In this document: in pieces, positions 48,667 to 61,153 of the stretch | Numbering within the stretch: the first letter of the stretch is position 1 | How the letters are laid out: the number at the start of each line of letters is the position of its first letter | Source: Apteryx mantelli | Taxonomy: Eukaryota; Chordata; Aves; Apterygiformes; Apterygidae | Assembly: GCF_036417845.1 (NCBI RefSeq) | Contig: NC_089981.1 | Span: 20,170,001 to 20,234,000, forward strand | Direction of reading: 5' to 3' | DNA length: 64,000 nt | Made by a program: the position numbers and the translations under genes | Notes under the pieces: model-generated | Databases searched by the model: none | The model's input: the letters and a program-made list of their open reading frames with translations, nothing else | Told to the model about the DNA's origin: nothing

Positions 48667-48948
48667 GGCGTCTGCTCCGTGGATCTCCCGGCCGACGGCA
48701 ACAGCCCCGACTCGCCCTGGACGGACTCATCCCTCCTGCGGGGCTCGGTGGGGGCACTCGGGCTGGCCCATCCCCATCCCCTCCGGCAGAGAGGACATCC
48801 CCACGTACCCACATGTGCTTTGTACAGAGAGCCGGGGCCAGGGGACATGGACTCCGCTGGAATTTGGGGGGGGGAGGGTGCTGCCTGTGACCTTTTATAG
48901 CAAAACAGCTCGGTGCATCAGGGCCTCTCTTTTTTTATTCACCTTTCA

Positions 48949-48954
48949 ATTAAA
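48949..48954 (+). terminator. MED19: MED19 polyadenylation signal
   Basis: ATTAAA variant about 285 bases past the MED19 stop codon, 185 bp from the opposing ZDHHC5 signal. Confidence 0.65.
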
Positions 48955-49138
48955 AGTCTCTGCTCCGAGGAGGGGCTGGCGCCTGTGGCTGCTGTTGCCA
49001 GTTTTCTCTTCCCCTCTAGAGGCGGGAGGGAAAGGCGAGACCCTGGAAGACAGGAGCCCACGGGGGGGGGGATCCCGCTGTCCCTGGACGCTAAACAAAG
49101 CACACGCATGCCTGCAGGGGTGGCTCATTAAATATCCT

Positions 49139-49144
49139 TTTATT
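49139..49144 (-). terminator. ZDHHC5: ZDHHC5 polyadenylation signal
   Basis: TTTATT on plus, AATAAA on minus, in an A/T-rich patch that also faces the MED19 3' end. Confidence 0.65.
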
Positions 49145-49950
49145 CCTCATTTTAAAATGGCTAATAATAATTAAAAAAAAAACAAAAAAAAACAAAAAAA
49201 CCCAATGGCATGGCTCCGCAGAGGCCACAGGAGACATATTGCCGTAGAGAAAGAGTCAAGTAGTGCCTGAAGTTTCACTGGACCTGCACAGGTTGGGTTG
49301 CCCTGGAAAGGGGGGGGGGGGTTGAGTGTGACGGGGGGGAGCGCTGGGCTCCTCGGCTGCGTTTTTTTTGGCATGTGACGAGAAAAAAAATATTGCTTTA
49401 GGGGGAATCTGCCCCTCCGGCCTTCCTCTTTCCCGAACAGAAATAACAACCGCATGACAGTGTGAAAACCGTAACGGACCCATCAAAAAGAAAAAAAAAA
49501 AGAAAACGAAAAAAAACCCACTGGGGAAACATTTAAAAAAAGAACAGCTAAAGCCATGAGTGCGGAAAGGCCGGCGTGGGGCGAGAGCTTCTGTCCGGCA
49601 CCCCCTTCCTCCCCCCCCACCCCGGGCCCGGCCCAGCCCCGGGCGAGGAGCCCGAGCACCAGAGGCTTTTTTAAAAAAAAAAAAAAAAAAAAAAGGAAAG
49701 AAAACCAGGGAGGATGGTCCTTGGCTCAAAGCACCTCGGCAGCGCTCTGCCCAGGGAGCCGGGGGCCCCTCACGGCCCCCCCGCCCCTCCGTTCACCCCC
49801 TCCTCGGGCGAGGGGATGCGGCACCCGGCACCGAGCTGCAGCTTCTGGGCCGACAGAGGCAGGAGTCGGCCCCGGCCCCCGCGTCCCTTCTTCGACCTAG
49901 GGTGCAGGAGGAGAAGGGGCAACGGGCGGTTTCCTCCTCTCCCTGGGCAA

Positions 49951-50023
49951 GATATATAATTTCTTTTTTTTTTTTCTTTTAATATTTATATTTATATATA
50001 TAGATATTTATATATACACACAC
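49951..50023. repeat. T-run plus TA/CA simple repeat in ZDHHC5 3'UTR
   Basis: An almost pure A/T tract with T-runs, TATATA stretches and a short CA tail, conspicuous in otherwise GC-rich DNA. In the transcript it would be A/U-rich. Confidence 0.85.
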
Positions 50024-50578
50024 CTGGTAACTCGGAAAGAGGAAAAAAAATAGAATCCGTAACAACAATAATAAAAAAAAGTATTCTGGTTTAAAAACAA
50101 TCCATTCCTACCACGCTAGGCGAGCGATTGATTGCACAAGGCCCACGAGTGGCTGGCCCAGCTGAGACGGCGCCGGGCTGCGAGGCCGCGGGGCCGCGTT
50201 CCCCCCACCTCGCCGGGGAGGGGGGGGGGGGGCGGCCGCCATGAGTCCCCGGCCCCCCCTGCGGCAGCGCCCGCTCCGGCTGCAGTCTCTCGGCGGGGCA
50301 GAGGACGAGTGGGGCCCCCCCAAGTCCCGGGGAGGGGGGCGTAAAAAGAAAAAGCGCGGGGGGGGGGGGCGCTCTGGGCCTGTCTCCCCTCCCCCGTCTC
50401 CCCCTTTTTTTTTCCCCCGCCGCCCCCAGGTCGAGCGGAGTCTAAAAAGTGTCCGTGCACGTGAGAGCCGGGGGCGCCCGGCTGCGAAACGCCCCCCGCC
50501 CCTCCGCCTCCGGCGCCCCGCCGGGGCCTTTTGGTATCAGCCGGGGAGGAGGGCGAGCGGGGCGAGCGGCTCCGGCCC

Positions 50579-53500
50579 TCATACGGAGATCTCGTACGTG
50601 GTGCCCCCGACGCCGGAGACCTTCTTGACTCCACCGCGGGTCGGGCTGCTCAGGGCCACCGGCCCCGGGCTGGGGGCGGCCGGCCCCAGGCTCTTGGGTT
50701 GCCCGTTGGATTTGCTGTAGGCCGTTCGCATCTGCACCTCGTCCCTGGGAAAGGAAGGACACGCGGGCGTGAGGAAGAGGAAGGTGCGTGGGGGGGGGGG
50801 GGGGCCTGTCGGGCACATGCCGGCGGCGGGAGAGGGGCGACGGGGCCACTTACTTCGGTGCCAGTAACGGCTGCAAGGCCACCTCCTCCGTCTCGGGGAC
50901 GCCGGCCTGAGACGCTGCTTTTTGGCTGCTGTAAGACACGGATTTGCCCAGGTGGGGGGCGGCGGCAGCGGCGGGCTGGTCGGGGGAGCCCAGCGAGCGG
51001 CCCCGCAGCGCGTGGGGGGGCTCGGGCTTGCCGAAGCGGGGGGGGGGCCGGGCGGGGTGAGCGGGTTCTTGCCCAAGGGCGAACGCTTCGAATCGTCCGA
51101 GGAAGAGCTGGTGCGGGGAGCGTTGCTGGAACCCGGCGTCGACTGGATGCCCGAATCCGCCAAGCCCGGGTCGTCCTCCCTGCCCGGCGAGCCCGGAGCG
51201 GGCGGCTGCTGGAGCAGCTTCTCCCGCTCCTGAATGGAGGCCACGATGTGGCGGGAGAGATTGTCATAGCGCACGGGCGAGGGCTCGCGGGGCGGCGCGT
51301 GCTTGGGCGAGGCGGCGCTGCCGGCGAAGCGGCCGTGCAGGTCGGTCTCGCGCTGCTGGGCGATGCGAGCCGAGAGGAAGGGCGAGGTGTAACCCACCGG
51401 TGGGTCGGGCTCCGGGCCGGCTTGCACCGACTCGAAATCGGGGCTGTCGGAAGGCGTGAGCAGGCTGTCGTAGGAGAGGCTGCCGTTGCGCGTCTGGTTC
51501 ACCAGGCTCTTGTAGGAGGTGGAGGTGGTGCCCTCGGAGCGGATGGACTGCAGGTGGCCCATCTCGAAGCCCGTGCCCTGCGCCGATTTGAGGCTGGAGG
51601 AGCGGGAGCCGCTGGACAGCGGGTCGAAGTGAAAGCTCTTGCCGAAGGTGGGCGAGCGGAAGCTCTCGGGCTCCAGGCTCGGCTCCGAGCGGTAGCTGGG
51701 CTTGCGGCTGCTCTCGCAGATAGAGTTGGGCTCCTTCAGGCTGTTCACTCGGCTCAGCTGAGGGCAAGGGAGGCGCCAGCGTCAAACACGGGCGCCCCGC
51801 CGAGCTCTCGGCGCCCGCCCAAACGCCCCGGCTCTCCCCTCCGCGGAAAGCCACGAGCAAGGAGCCCGGGCACAGCCTTACCTTGGCGCTGGTGGAGTGA
51901 GGCAAGGCAGCCGAGCTGCTGCTGCTGCTGTAGCCGGGCCGGTACTTGTACATGGTGGGAGTCGGAGGGCTGTCCTTGCCTAGCAAGCTGCTGTCTGTGG
52001 GCGGCGGGGGGGGGGGTGGGAAAAAAGAAAGACAGACACTCGCACGCGTGGCCCCCGGCACCGCAGCTGCTCCCCGAGGCTGCGCCGAAGCGCTACGCGG
52101 CGCCCTCCCCACCCTGAGAACCGGCTCCGAGCCTGGGGGGTGCACGCACACACCACGGGGGCGGAGGTGGACAAGGAGGGATGGGCTCAAGGAGAGGCGC
52201 ACCGGGGACGGAGGGACAGAACGGGGCAGGGGGGAAACATGTCCCCGCAGCAACGTGTTTGAGGCGAGCGCTTCTCCGTCCCTGCGCGGTCCGGTTTCTC
52301 CTCCCCAATGGAGCGGAGCCTGCTGTGAACATCCCCCAGCCTTCTCCAAGGTGCGCAGGGCCACGTCTACCAGCCCAGAGACGCAGGCACGTCCTGCCTC
52401 GTGACGCAGCGGCGCCGATGGCCCTGTGTGCCTTCCTTACCCTCGTTGGTGGCCAGGGTTAAGTGTGTCCTCAGGCCCGCGTAGCGGCTGAGGTCTGGCT
52501 TAGGTGGGGGCGGCGGTTCGGCGTCAGCGGACTGGCTCTCCGTCACCTCGAGGCTTCCTTTGGACTGCAGAGACAAAGCGCAGGGGCAGGATCAGAGGGG
52601 AGAGGTGCGGGCTTCTCGCCGCCTCCGGGGCCATCCGACGTACCAAGCGCTCGAAGGCGGCACGCGCCGCAGGTGCTGGGAAGCACCAAGCACGGGTGAC
52701 CTCCAAACGACGCTGCGAGGCGGGGAGGACGGGACGGGGAAGGGTGATGGAGGGTGCAAAGCCCCACGCAGTCGGGACACGGCTTCCATCCCACGGGGGG
52801 ACACACGGAGCAGGATGACACGGAAGGGGACGGGGAGCACGACAAGGCTCGCTCGGTTCTTTACTCACGGATGCAGGGTCGCGCCCCCCGGGCTCCATCC
52901 CCACCTTCCTCACCTTTGTCCTCTTCAGCTCGGTCTGGATACCGTTGTCCATGATCTTGACAGCGATCTGACCATCTGACACCTCAGGCCGCAAGAAGGG
53001 AGGTCTCACCAGCACCGTCTGCTCGGCCTTCGGGCGCCCAAGGTACCTAGTGAAGCCAGGGAGAGGGGAGGGAGGAATATCAAGGCCTGGAGCCCGGCAC
53101 GGGGCTGTCTGCCCGGAGGTTACGGGGCCGAGGTGGCCCCACCGCACCGTGCCAAGCTTACCTGGGGGCCGGGGAGCTGCAGAGCACCCGGCTGACATTC
53201 TTGCAGCAGCCGTTGGTGAAGGGGTTGACGCCACCACGGAACTTGCCCGTCACCTATGGGATGGGGAAGGTCGCGTGTACGTTTAGGGGGGAGGAAGGGA
53301 CCTCGGGAAGTCTCCGGGCCAAGCTCCCATGCAAAGCAAGGCCGGTCAGACCAGGTTGCTCAGGTTTGTCCAGCTGAGTAACGAATATCTCCAAGGATGG
53401 AGAGTCGTCTCCCCCCCCCCCCCCTTTTTGAGCCCTTGTTCCAGTGTTTGGCTACTCTTGTAGGGGAAAAGATTTTCCTAATGTCTACAAGCAACTTCCC

Positions 53501-56500
53501 TTGTTTACAAATTGTGCCCGTTGCCTCTTGCCACTTCGGAGAAGAGCCTGGCTCCATCTTCTCTACAACCACCTGTCCCACAGAGGATGGCAGCAAGATC
53601 CCCCTTTGCCTTCTCCTCTCCAGGTTGCACAAACTTGGCGCTCAGCCTCTCCCCAGCAGCGCTTCAGCCCCCAAACATCTCGGGGGCCTTCGCTGGACTC
53701 AATCCAGTCTTTCCGTGTCTTATCTCATACCAGGAAGCCCCAAACCAGACACAGCATCCAGGTGTGCTCCTACAAGCACTGAAGACGGGCTGTGGCAGGA
53801 GGAAGGCCCACGCCAAACGTGGGCTAAGCAGCCCCGCGTGACCCCAGCGCACGTACCTGTTCGTTGGTAGTGCGGCCCCTCGCCACGAGCACCACGTGGA
53901 AACCCGTAAGGCCAGCGACGGGAATGAAGAACAAGCCGGCCACGCACATCACAGCCATACTGCCAGCAGGCAGCTAAGGAAGGGCCGCAGCTCTGCTCCG
54001 TGCACCATCCCCAGTCCCGCCGATCTCCTCCCCGCTTCGCGCCCCCTCCCGCAGCCCCGCTGAGTGGAGGGCACAAGAGGATACGTGACTGCCATGCGGA
54101 CTCCGGAGAGCTCCTCCACCTGGTAGAGGACGTAGAGCAGGCCGAAGCCAAACACGCCCATGATGTGCGTGGTGAGCGACAGCAGGAAGAGGAAGAAGTA
54201 ACGGTAGTTGCGTCGCCCGATGCAGTTGTTCACCCAGGGGCAGTGATGATCAAACTCCTGTCGGTGGGGAGAAGACACCGTGAGGGGCTTGGCCGCAAGT
54301 GCTTCTTCCCCGCATGGCACAGCACCAGGACCCGCTGTCAGCTCGGGGGCGAGCAGAGACCCGGCCCTTGGCGGTTCCTCACCTCCACGCAGTTGTCGCA
54401 GACGCTGCAGTGGGAGCAGCGCGGCGGCCGGTAGAAGCGGCAGGTCGCGCACCATTTCATGCGCACCTGGATGCCCTTGATCTCCACCGTCTTGTAAAGC
54501 GGTGCTCGGAAGTCATCCTCCTTGTCCTCGTCTTCCTCGGCTGCCGGGGGGAAACCGCCAGCAACACGTCAGGGCGCAGGGGAAGGCGACACCGAACGCC
54601 AGCCAGCCCCTTGCCCTCCTGAGCTGGAGAACCTTGGCAATGCTCTCCTCTGCCACCATCCCGGGCGCACGCCAGGCCTGGGGACCAACCAGGGACCACT
54701 GACCCCAGGCAGATGAGGAGGGGATTCTCCCAGACCCTGCCCCACAACCACAACGCCCGCCTGAGCCCTAGGTAGCCGGTAGGGGACACCGGGGTTTAGG
54801 CTCCTTTTGCCACCTGATCCAGAAGACTGGATGTTGATCCCAACCAACCTTCCCAGTAGCGTGTGTCACGGTCCGACCCTACCGGGGCAAGGCAAGGCGG
54901 GTTTTCCCCGCTAGGGTCCATGCTCTTCATGCGAAGGAAGGGAGGGAGAGCAGAAGGAGCTAGCTCTACCCTAGACACCTGGCGAGCTGAGCGAGACTCA
55001 CCTCGGGGGAATATGCCCGGGTCCATGAAGGTGGCCATACTGAAGTTGGCCAGCACGAAGAGGAAGACGACAGCATTGTAGATGGGAATGACTGGGGAGA
55101 CGTACAGGCTGAGCCCCGGGCACCTGCCGACACAAACGCAGAGCTGGTGAGGCACCCAAACCTTGCTCCGCTCGCAGCTCTTCCATGTAGCCCTCGCGCC
55201 GCCTCCTGGCTTGCCCCGCTCTGGCGGAGCCGGAGCTCAGATGGTGCCCTCGGAGCGAGCGAGGGCCGAGGGGGCGTTAAGCACCCCGCTCCGAGCCCCG
55301 CGCGCTCTCCCAGCGCCCGGCACAGCGGCAGCTGCACGGAGATGAAAGGCCACCTCCACCTCCTCCTCCGAGCTGCTCACGCGCACAGAGCGTGCCGGGT
55401 CCCGGCCTCTTCCGGCTCCTCCAGGCCCTGGCTGTCTTTACGTGCGTGGCAGCCCTGGGATGCTCTCGGCACCCCGCTCCTGGCCCCACCAAGCTGCCCA
55501 TAATGCCACACCAGGAGGGGAAGGCGTGACGGGGAAGGCTGCCGGCTTCGGAGGGGCAGGAGCATTCGGCCCGGAGTCCTCCGCAGGCTCCGGGTTCCTC
55601 CGTTAACCCCTCCATCGCCTCTCTCTCATCGCCCCCCCCCTTTATCATCCGTCTTTTCTGCCTCCCACCACCCCTTCACCGGGGGAGCTCCTCGGTTAGA
55701 GGAGCGCAGAAGGACGCTCCCTGCTTCCACCCACGGCATGGGAAGGGGGCACCAGCCCCGCGCGGCGCAGCCGGAGCAAGCGAGCGGGAGCCCGGCGCGG
55801 GGAAGCGCCCCCCTCGCCTCCTGCCCCGGCGCCAGCGGGCTTCCCCCTCCGAGGCGCCAGCGTAAGACCCTAATCTGCTTTGCCGCCGGGAGTTTAATCC
55901 CGCAGATCTAGGGCAGCATCTGTCCCTCTCTTCCCCCCCCGCAATCGCCAGAGCTGCCCATGATAAACGCGGATGGACTCGGAGAGCGGGGGCAGAGCGC
56001 GGGGCTCGGCGAAGAGGGTGACATACGGTGCCAGAGCCGTAATCCCCCCGCAGCACCCGGGCAGGTAGCGGTCCCATCCCCTCCGCCCCCACCGTGACTC
56101 AGCGAGGAAGAGAGAGGCCGGCTTCGGCCTCCCCCCCCGCCCCCCGCCACTTCCGAGCACGGCCGCAAGGGAAGCGCTGGGATAAACCCCGTTGGCCCCA
56201 GACGTGCCAGCTCTGCCTCCCGGGACAGCTGGCCCCACCGTCTCTTTTGGGAGCCGGCCAGGGAGGTTGCCCGCAAAGGAGACCTCTCCGTCGCGCCAAG
56301 TGGCGGCCGAAAGCTTTAAAATCCTCGGAGGGAGGCAGCGCAGACGTGCCGAAGCGAGACCAAAGGCTCGGCCAGAAGGGCAGGAAGACGTTAGCCGTGT
56401 CGAGCCTGGCACGACCGGCATCACCGGGAGGTGCCACAGGACTGGTTTAGGTAACCGGAAGCCGTGCCAGGAGCAAGGAGAGGGCTGGGCGCAGGGAGCC

Positions 56501-59500
56501 TTGCTCCAGAAAAGCCAACGAGCCCCCCGGGTGGGCTTCACGCCTACCCCAGCCTCCTCTTCCTCTCCCACGGGGCCCAGCTCTGCCGGAGGAGAGGGCT
56601 CAGGGCTGCCCCCAGCCAACAGCAAGGCGCTGGCAAGACGACGTTCAAGCGATCTGTCTAGTTGCAAAAAAATAAGAGGAAGAAAAGTCTCCCAGAGCCC
56701 AATTCTTCCCTCGAAAGGGATGGAGCGGAGCCAGGCAGACCCAGGCAAGCCTTCGTCACTGCACTCCGGTCACCTCACTGCACAGGGGAAATGCCAAAAG
56801 CAAGGCTGAGCCAAACACGCGGCCCAGATCCTCGAAAGACAGACCCTGGCGAGGCAGGAGAGCAGGACAGAGCTGCCTCAGCAAAGGTCAAGGCAGATAG
56901 AGAAGGAAGGACTTGGTCTTCCACGGGAGACCACCACCTTCCCATCATCTCCCTCGCTGTCGGGACACTGAGCCTTTCCCACCAGGAGAAGTGCGGCTCC
57001 CAGCCTGGGGAGAACAGTGGCCACCCAGCTCCCAAGAGAGACCAACAATAGGGACCAGTCAAAAGGAGAAGACCTGTGCGAGGACATCGAGGCAGCACAA
57101 CCTCCCCGCTTGAGAACGGCCCCGCGTTGAGCTGCAAAGGGCTCGCTCCTCACTGCCACCTCCGAACGGAGTCGAGTCTCCGCTTTGACTGGACGCGAGC
57201 CTTGAGGCAGGGCTAGGATCACACGGGGAGCAAACCTGCCGGACAGACTCCGCGGTTTGATGGGAGACTGAGCTTCGGCCGTCGGAAAGGGGAGCTGATC
57301 GGAGAAGCCGGCGTAGCGCCTTGGGGCCAGCTTCCGTCCCCGTCCTTATCGGGTCTCGCTAGACGCTCGCGACCGGGCAGGCAAGCTGCCAGAGGCCGTT
57401 CCGCGCAGAGCGACCTTTATACCCCGAACAACCGGCCAGGGATGCAATGCACGCCTGCCTTTCGCTCACCCGGACGGACGCAGCGCAGGGCCGCGTGTCC
57501 TGCCTCAACACCGAGGACCAGCCAGGGAGCGTGGCCTCCTCCTCCTCCTCCACAAGCTAGGTGAGAAGGAGGGAGGCTGCAAGTGCCGGAGCACCCGTCA
57601 AGCGCGCTCTCCCGATTTGGCTGCGAAGCACGCCCATCTCTGGAAGAGCTGTCGAGACTTGTCCCTGGCAGCGCCGAAGAGAGATCATGGAAACTCAGCA
57701 GTCCCAGCCCGCCAGGCAAACTGAGTCACGTCTTATGCCGAGGCAGAGGGGTTTCGCCACCAGTCGTACCGGGAGAAGGTCACTGCTCTCCAGCCCGGGT
57801 TACCGAACGTGTTTCCCCCCTGCTCAACGGCAGGCCGGAGACAGCGCAGGCTCAGGGCCACCTCCAGCTCCCTCTTGCCCCTGCCCCCTCCCGGAAGCAA
57901 GCTGGCCCCAAGGACACCTTCCCCACCCTGCCCGCCCCGCTGGACTCCGACCTGCCACGGCGGGTGCCGAGGAGCAGGCGCCGCGCCAGGGACACGCTCT
58001 CGCCTTCCTGACCCTCGGCAGAAGGGGCGGACTCGCGGCCTTCCCAGCTCTCTCGACGGCCCGGCTGCAGACAACTCCTGCTTGCCACGGCAGCGAGTTC
58101 GGGTCCAACGGGGGCCAAGCGCTCCACAGCGCGCCAGAGCCACCACCAACGCCGGGGACCGGCAAATCCGACCCTGGTGTCCCTCTCCTCCTGCCTTTTT
58201 CTCTCTCTTCCATCAGCTCCGGAAGAGGTGGAAGCTCCTTTCCTGAACAGAGCCCTTGAGGGAGAAGTACATCTCCCTGGGCCTTCCTAGCTGGGAGGGC
58301 AGCTAGAAGTCCATCCATGGGCCACCTACCACCTTCCCAAATAAAGCGCAGCACCAGGAGCTCCCAAAATCTCAGGGTACCCTGGAAGACGCCTCATTTT
58401 GCCAGCAGAAGGCAAGATCTACGCAGCAAACGGGGAACCCCCACTTCCTACCTAGCCAGTGCGTTTATACCGCTCTGGACCCAAAACAGGATTTCCAGGC
58501 TTTCAAGCCACTAACAAATTAGAGGTTCATCCTTCCTTCCAGAGAGCGAACGGGGAACATCGCCCTTTCCGGCCTTCTCACTCAACCCAACGCTTGGCTC
58601 AGTAAAACCAACCTTAGCTCATTTCAACCGCCACGTGTTTCGCAGCATCTCCTAATTAAGTTAATCAATTAAAAGGCCTTCTTGGCCCCGGGGTGTAAAT
58701 CCTAGGCCAGTCTGGGTGGACCTGGGCTTGCTTTCACATGAGCCTACGGGCCACGGAGAGCAGGGAGAGGCGTCGAGCTCACAGCCCCTTCACTGCACCG
58801 CCACCTCTGGAAAACGCGAGACGGGGGAAGAGGGGCACAACAATTCACGGGAGATGAGTTTGCCGGGTCTCAAGAAAGACGCAAAACTCATCTGTAGCTT
58901 TATATGTTCCTTCCATTCCCATTCCGGTAGCTACACAACAAAAAAAAGGCCCCAAGAGAACTTTAAAGCCAGGCAGCAATGCAAATTCCCTTCTCCCCTC
59001 CCCAAGTAACCCATGTGAAAACGCGCTGCGTTTTGCCGCTCTGCTCGAGATCGAATTCAACGTTTCAAAGTAGGTTAAACAACATCCACTGACCTACAAT
59101 TAAAGTGGCTCTACCCAGGTGTTCCCGTTCCCAACAAACCTGCTCAACAGCACGCGCCTTTGATCCCATCAGTGCTTCGCACCGCGCTGCCTCGCCGATA
59201 AGCGGCTCCCATCGGCTCCTGGCCGACGCGACGGCGCGCAATCGGGTACCGCCGGCTCGGCGACAGCAGCGGCAAACAGCGGCTCAGCTCCCGCTCTTCC
59301 CGTCACGACAGGAAGGCGAGGCGTGCCGGCTACGCCGGGCCACGGGGGCGTCACGCCGGCGTTTGACCGCCCAAAGCGGCAAAACCTCCCGCCCTGCAAG
59401 TCCTCCAAGGGGACAGCAACGCCCGCCCGATAACCGCTCTGCAGCTTGGCACCAGGACGCGCGCGGGCTCCTGAATGACACCACCAGCTGCCTCCCGTCC

Positions 59501-60755
59501 CCGGCAGGAGGAAATCAAAGCAGCTCCGGCCCTTTAGTCATCAAATTACCTTTTTATTGCCCAGTTGGTGACATTCAGCAGGGCTGTGCCACTCAAGGGC
59601 GCGGTCCGGCGGTCCCGCCACGACCGCGGAGCGCGCCCAGCTCGCGCAAGCCGCCTCTTCTCCCAGCGCCTTTCGAGGCCCTTCTTCCCCCGCCTGCCAC
59701 CGGACCACAAGTGGCTCAGCTCTGTCCTCGATGACTATTTGCCACATTGGAAGGGAAAAGAAGTCGAAGTGGCAACAGCCCAACCGCTCTCCTAGCCCAG
59801 GGAGATCCCTACAGCCCGGCCCGGCCCTTTCCAGCGACCAACACCATTTTACACCCTGGCTTTTCCCTGCTGGCCAGCTGCTTTGAGGTGACCTCGAGTG
59901 TCCGCCTCGCGCCCTGGTGACTCACAGGCAGGACAGTTCCTTCAGGTTCTCCCTCTCGCGTTTCATAAGGATGAGGCTGAGATCGACGGCGGTGACAGAT
60001 CCACGCGGGGGCAGAGTGCTTCTCCCTGAACTTCCCTCTGTGGCTCCCGAATCCACGCGGGAACTCTAGAAGTAACGCGTAGCCCGCCCCAGTCCGCCCA
60101 GCCACTTGGGTTGCCCCAAAGGAGAACATCCCACGTGTGATCTGTCACATACCGACGGTCACAAACTGATAGATCCCAAACTAATTCCCAGCCTGGATGA
60201 TTTGTGACAGAATTGCCAGTAAGACAAGGAAGTTACGCAAATATTCAAAGACAGCAGCGAACAGGCTGCCAAGAACCGGAGTCGAGCGATGGCAAGGTGC
60301 CTTGCTGGGCTTCACCGTGTCCCATTTCCTCTGGCTCACCTCACGGGAAAGCCAAATGAAACAGGCCAAGCTCAGCTGAGCTTGAATTGCTGCGACGCGC
60401 TGCAGGGCTATTCTGACGCTTTAAAGCCCCAAGTCCACCCTCCTGCGTCCAAAACGCAACATCCCTCCCCTCCATTACGGCAGCCCCGAGACGACGTTAG
60501 AGCTCCTCTGTCAAATAACCACCACGCGGTCTCTGCCTTGCCCCCAGCCTTGACTGCATGAACCTTCTCCACAAGCCACCACACCGAGGAGGTTAGGTCC
60601 CCACTTCTCACTTCGCCCTCCCCATTCTTTGGTTGAGCAGCCCAGACTCACGTGAAGGCAAAGAAGAGGGTGGTGGCTCCCACTAGGAAGATGGCAGCAG
60701 CTGAGACCGGGACGTATTTGCTGGGTTTGAACCTCTTTCCAGATGCTGCTGGCAT
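50579..60755 (-). CDS. ZDHHC5: Palmitoyltransferase ZDHHC5, 11 coding exons, about 730 aa, one frame break
   Basis: Plasma-membrane S-acyltransferase that palmitoylates proteins such as delta-catenin, GRIP1 and flotillin-2. Exons: 60755-60652, 55123-55002, 54540-54383, 54257-54085, 53959-53857, 53253-53162, 53046-52914, 52564-52441, 51994-51882, 51757-50854 and 50744-50579. The start [20 protein letters not shown] matches human. Membrane segments lie near 15-34, 45-62, 149-170 and 187-212. The Cys-rich domain contains catalytic D131-H-H-C134, the same number as human. A long Ser/Pro-rich tail ends in the PDZ ligand EISV. Exon 10 holds 904 nt; phase requires one more base, and translation leaves the human-like frame at a G10 run (plus 51038-51047). 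The human-like frame resumes after it (RFGKPE...[11 protein letters not shown]). Sequencing or assembly error is likelier than loss. Human has 715 residues. Confidence 0.93.
53290..53780 (-). mobile_element. CR1 LINE fragment (5'-truncated) in a ZDHHC5 intron
   Basis: Fills most of the 603 bp intron between exons at 53959-53857 and 53253-53162. Read on minus it shows CR1 3'-end hallmarks: ACACCTGGATGCTGTGTCTG, then a GGAGAAGGC-type stretch, and GGAGATATTCGTTACTCAGC. AGGTCCCTTCC follows near the 3' end. It lies in the same orientation as the host gene, is a 3' fragment without coding capacity, and is moderately diverged. CR1 is the dominant LINE of birds and other sauropsids. Confidence 0.85.
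55124..60651 (-). other. ZDHHC5: ZDHHC5 intron after the start exon (5.5 kb)
   Basis: Large intron between the exon ending at 60652 and the exon starting at 55123. No repeat family, RNA gene or conserved frame was recognised. There is a CpG-richer part at about 55.2-56.4 kb. Confidence 0.6.
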
Positions 60756-60803
60756 GTTGGAGCTCTGGTGGGGGATCCGCCCTGCAGCATAGCCCAGGCC
60801 CAG
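60652..60803 (-). other. ZDHHC5: ZDHHC5 start-codon exon including 5'UTR part
   Basis: Upstream of the ATG (60755) a minus-strand acceptor TTCTGACTCCAG fits at 60804-60805, giving about 48 nt of 5'UTR in this exon. The acceptor is inferred. Confidence 0.5.
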
Positions 60804-61153
60804 CTGGAGTCAGAACAAACACGAAAAGGGGAGGGGAGAGGGAAGGGGGTGAACCGCTGCCCAACTTCCTAAATTACTCTCCGAGTGAGTTCTGAACGGA
60901 GCAGACAGTCCGCAGAAGTCCACCACAGTCTCTGGAGTGAGAAGCCCAAGAGCACAGCCAGAAGAATCCACGCTACTCTTTGCCCCGCAAGCGCTCGAGG
61001 GCGTAGGGAAGGAGATTTAAAAACATTAAAAACTCAGAACGGAGAACTGGATTTGGATTTAAAACAACTGTTGGGGTAGGAATGCTGAGAGCTCTGAAGA
61101 GCTTCCCTCAGTCAGGCAACAGCCTGCAAGAAGCAGGTCCTCACGAAGCTTAC

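Larger units (their letters stand above)
49120..50578 (-). other. ZDHHC5: ZDHHC5 3'UTR
   Basis: About 1.45 kb between the ZDHHC5 stop and a minus-strand AATAAA (TTTATT on plus at 49139-49144). It contains an A-tract of more than 20 at about 49673-49695. A TA/CA-rich simple repeat lies at about 49951-50023. Several G-runs are also present. Confidence 0.7.

Noticed and set aside
47525-49174. 549-codon plus-strand frame over MED19
   Set aside because: It reads through MED19 introns in the same frame as some exons. Splice sites and phase support the five-exon model instead.
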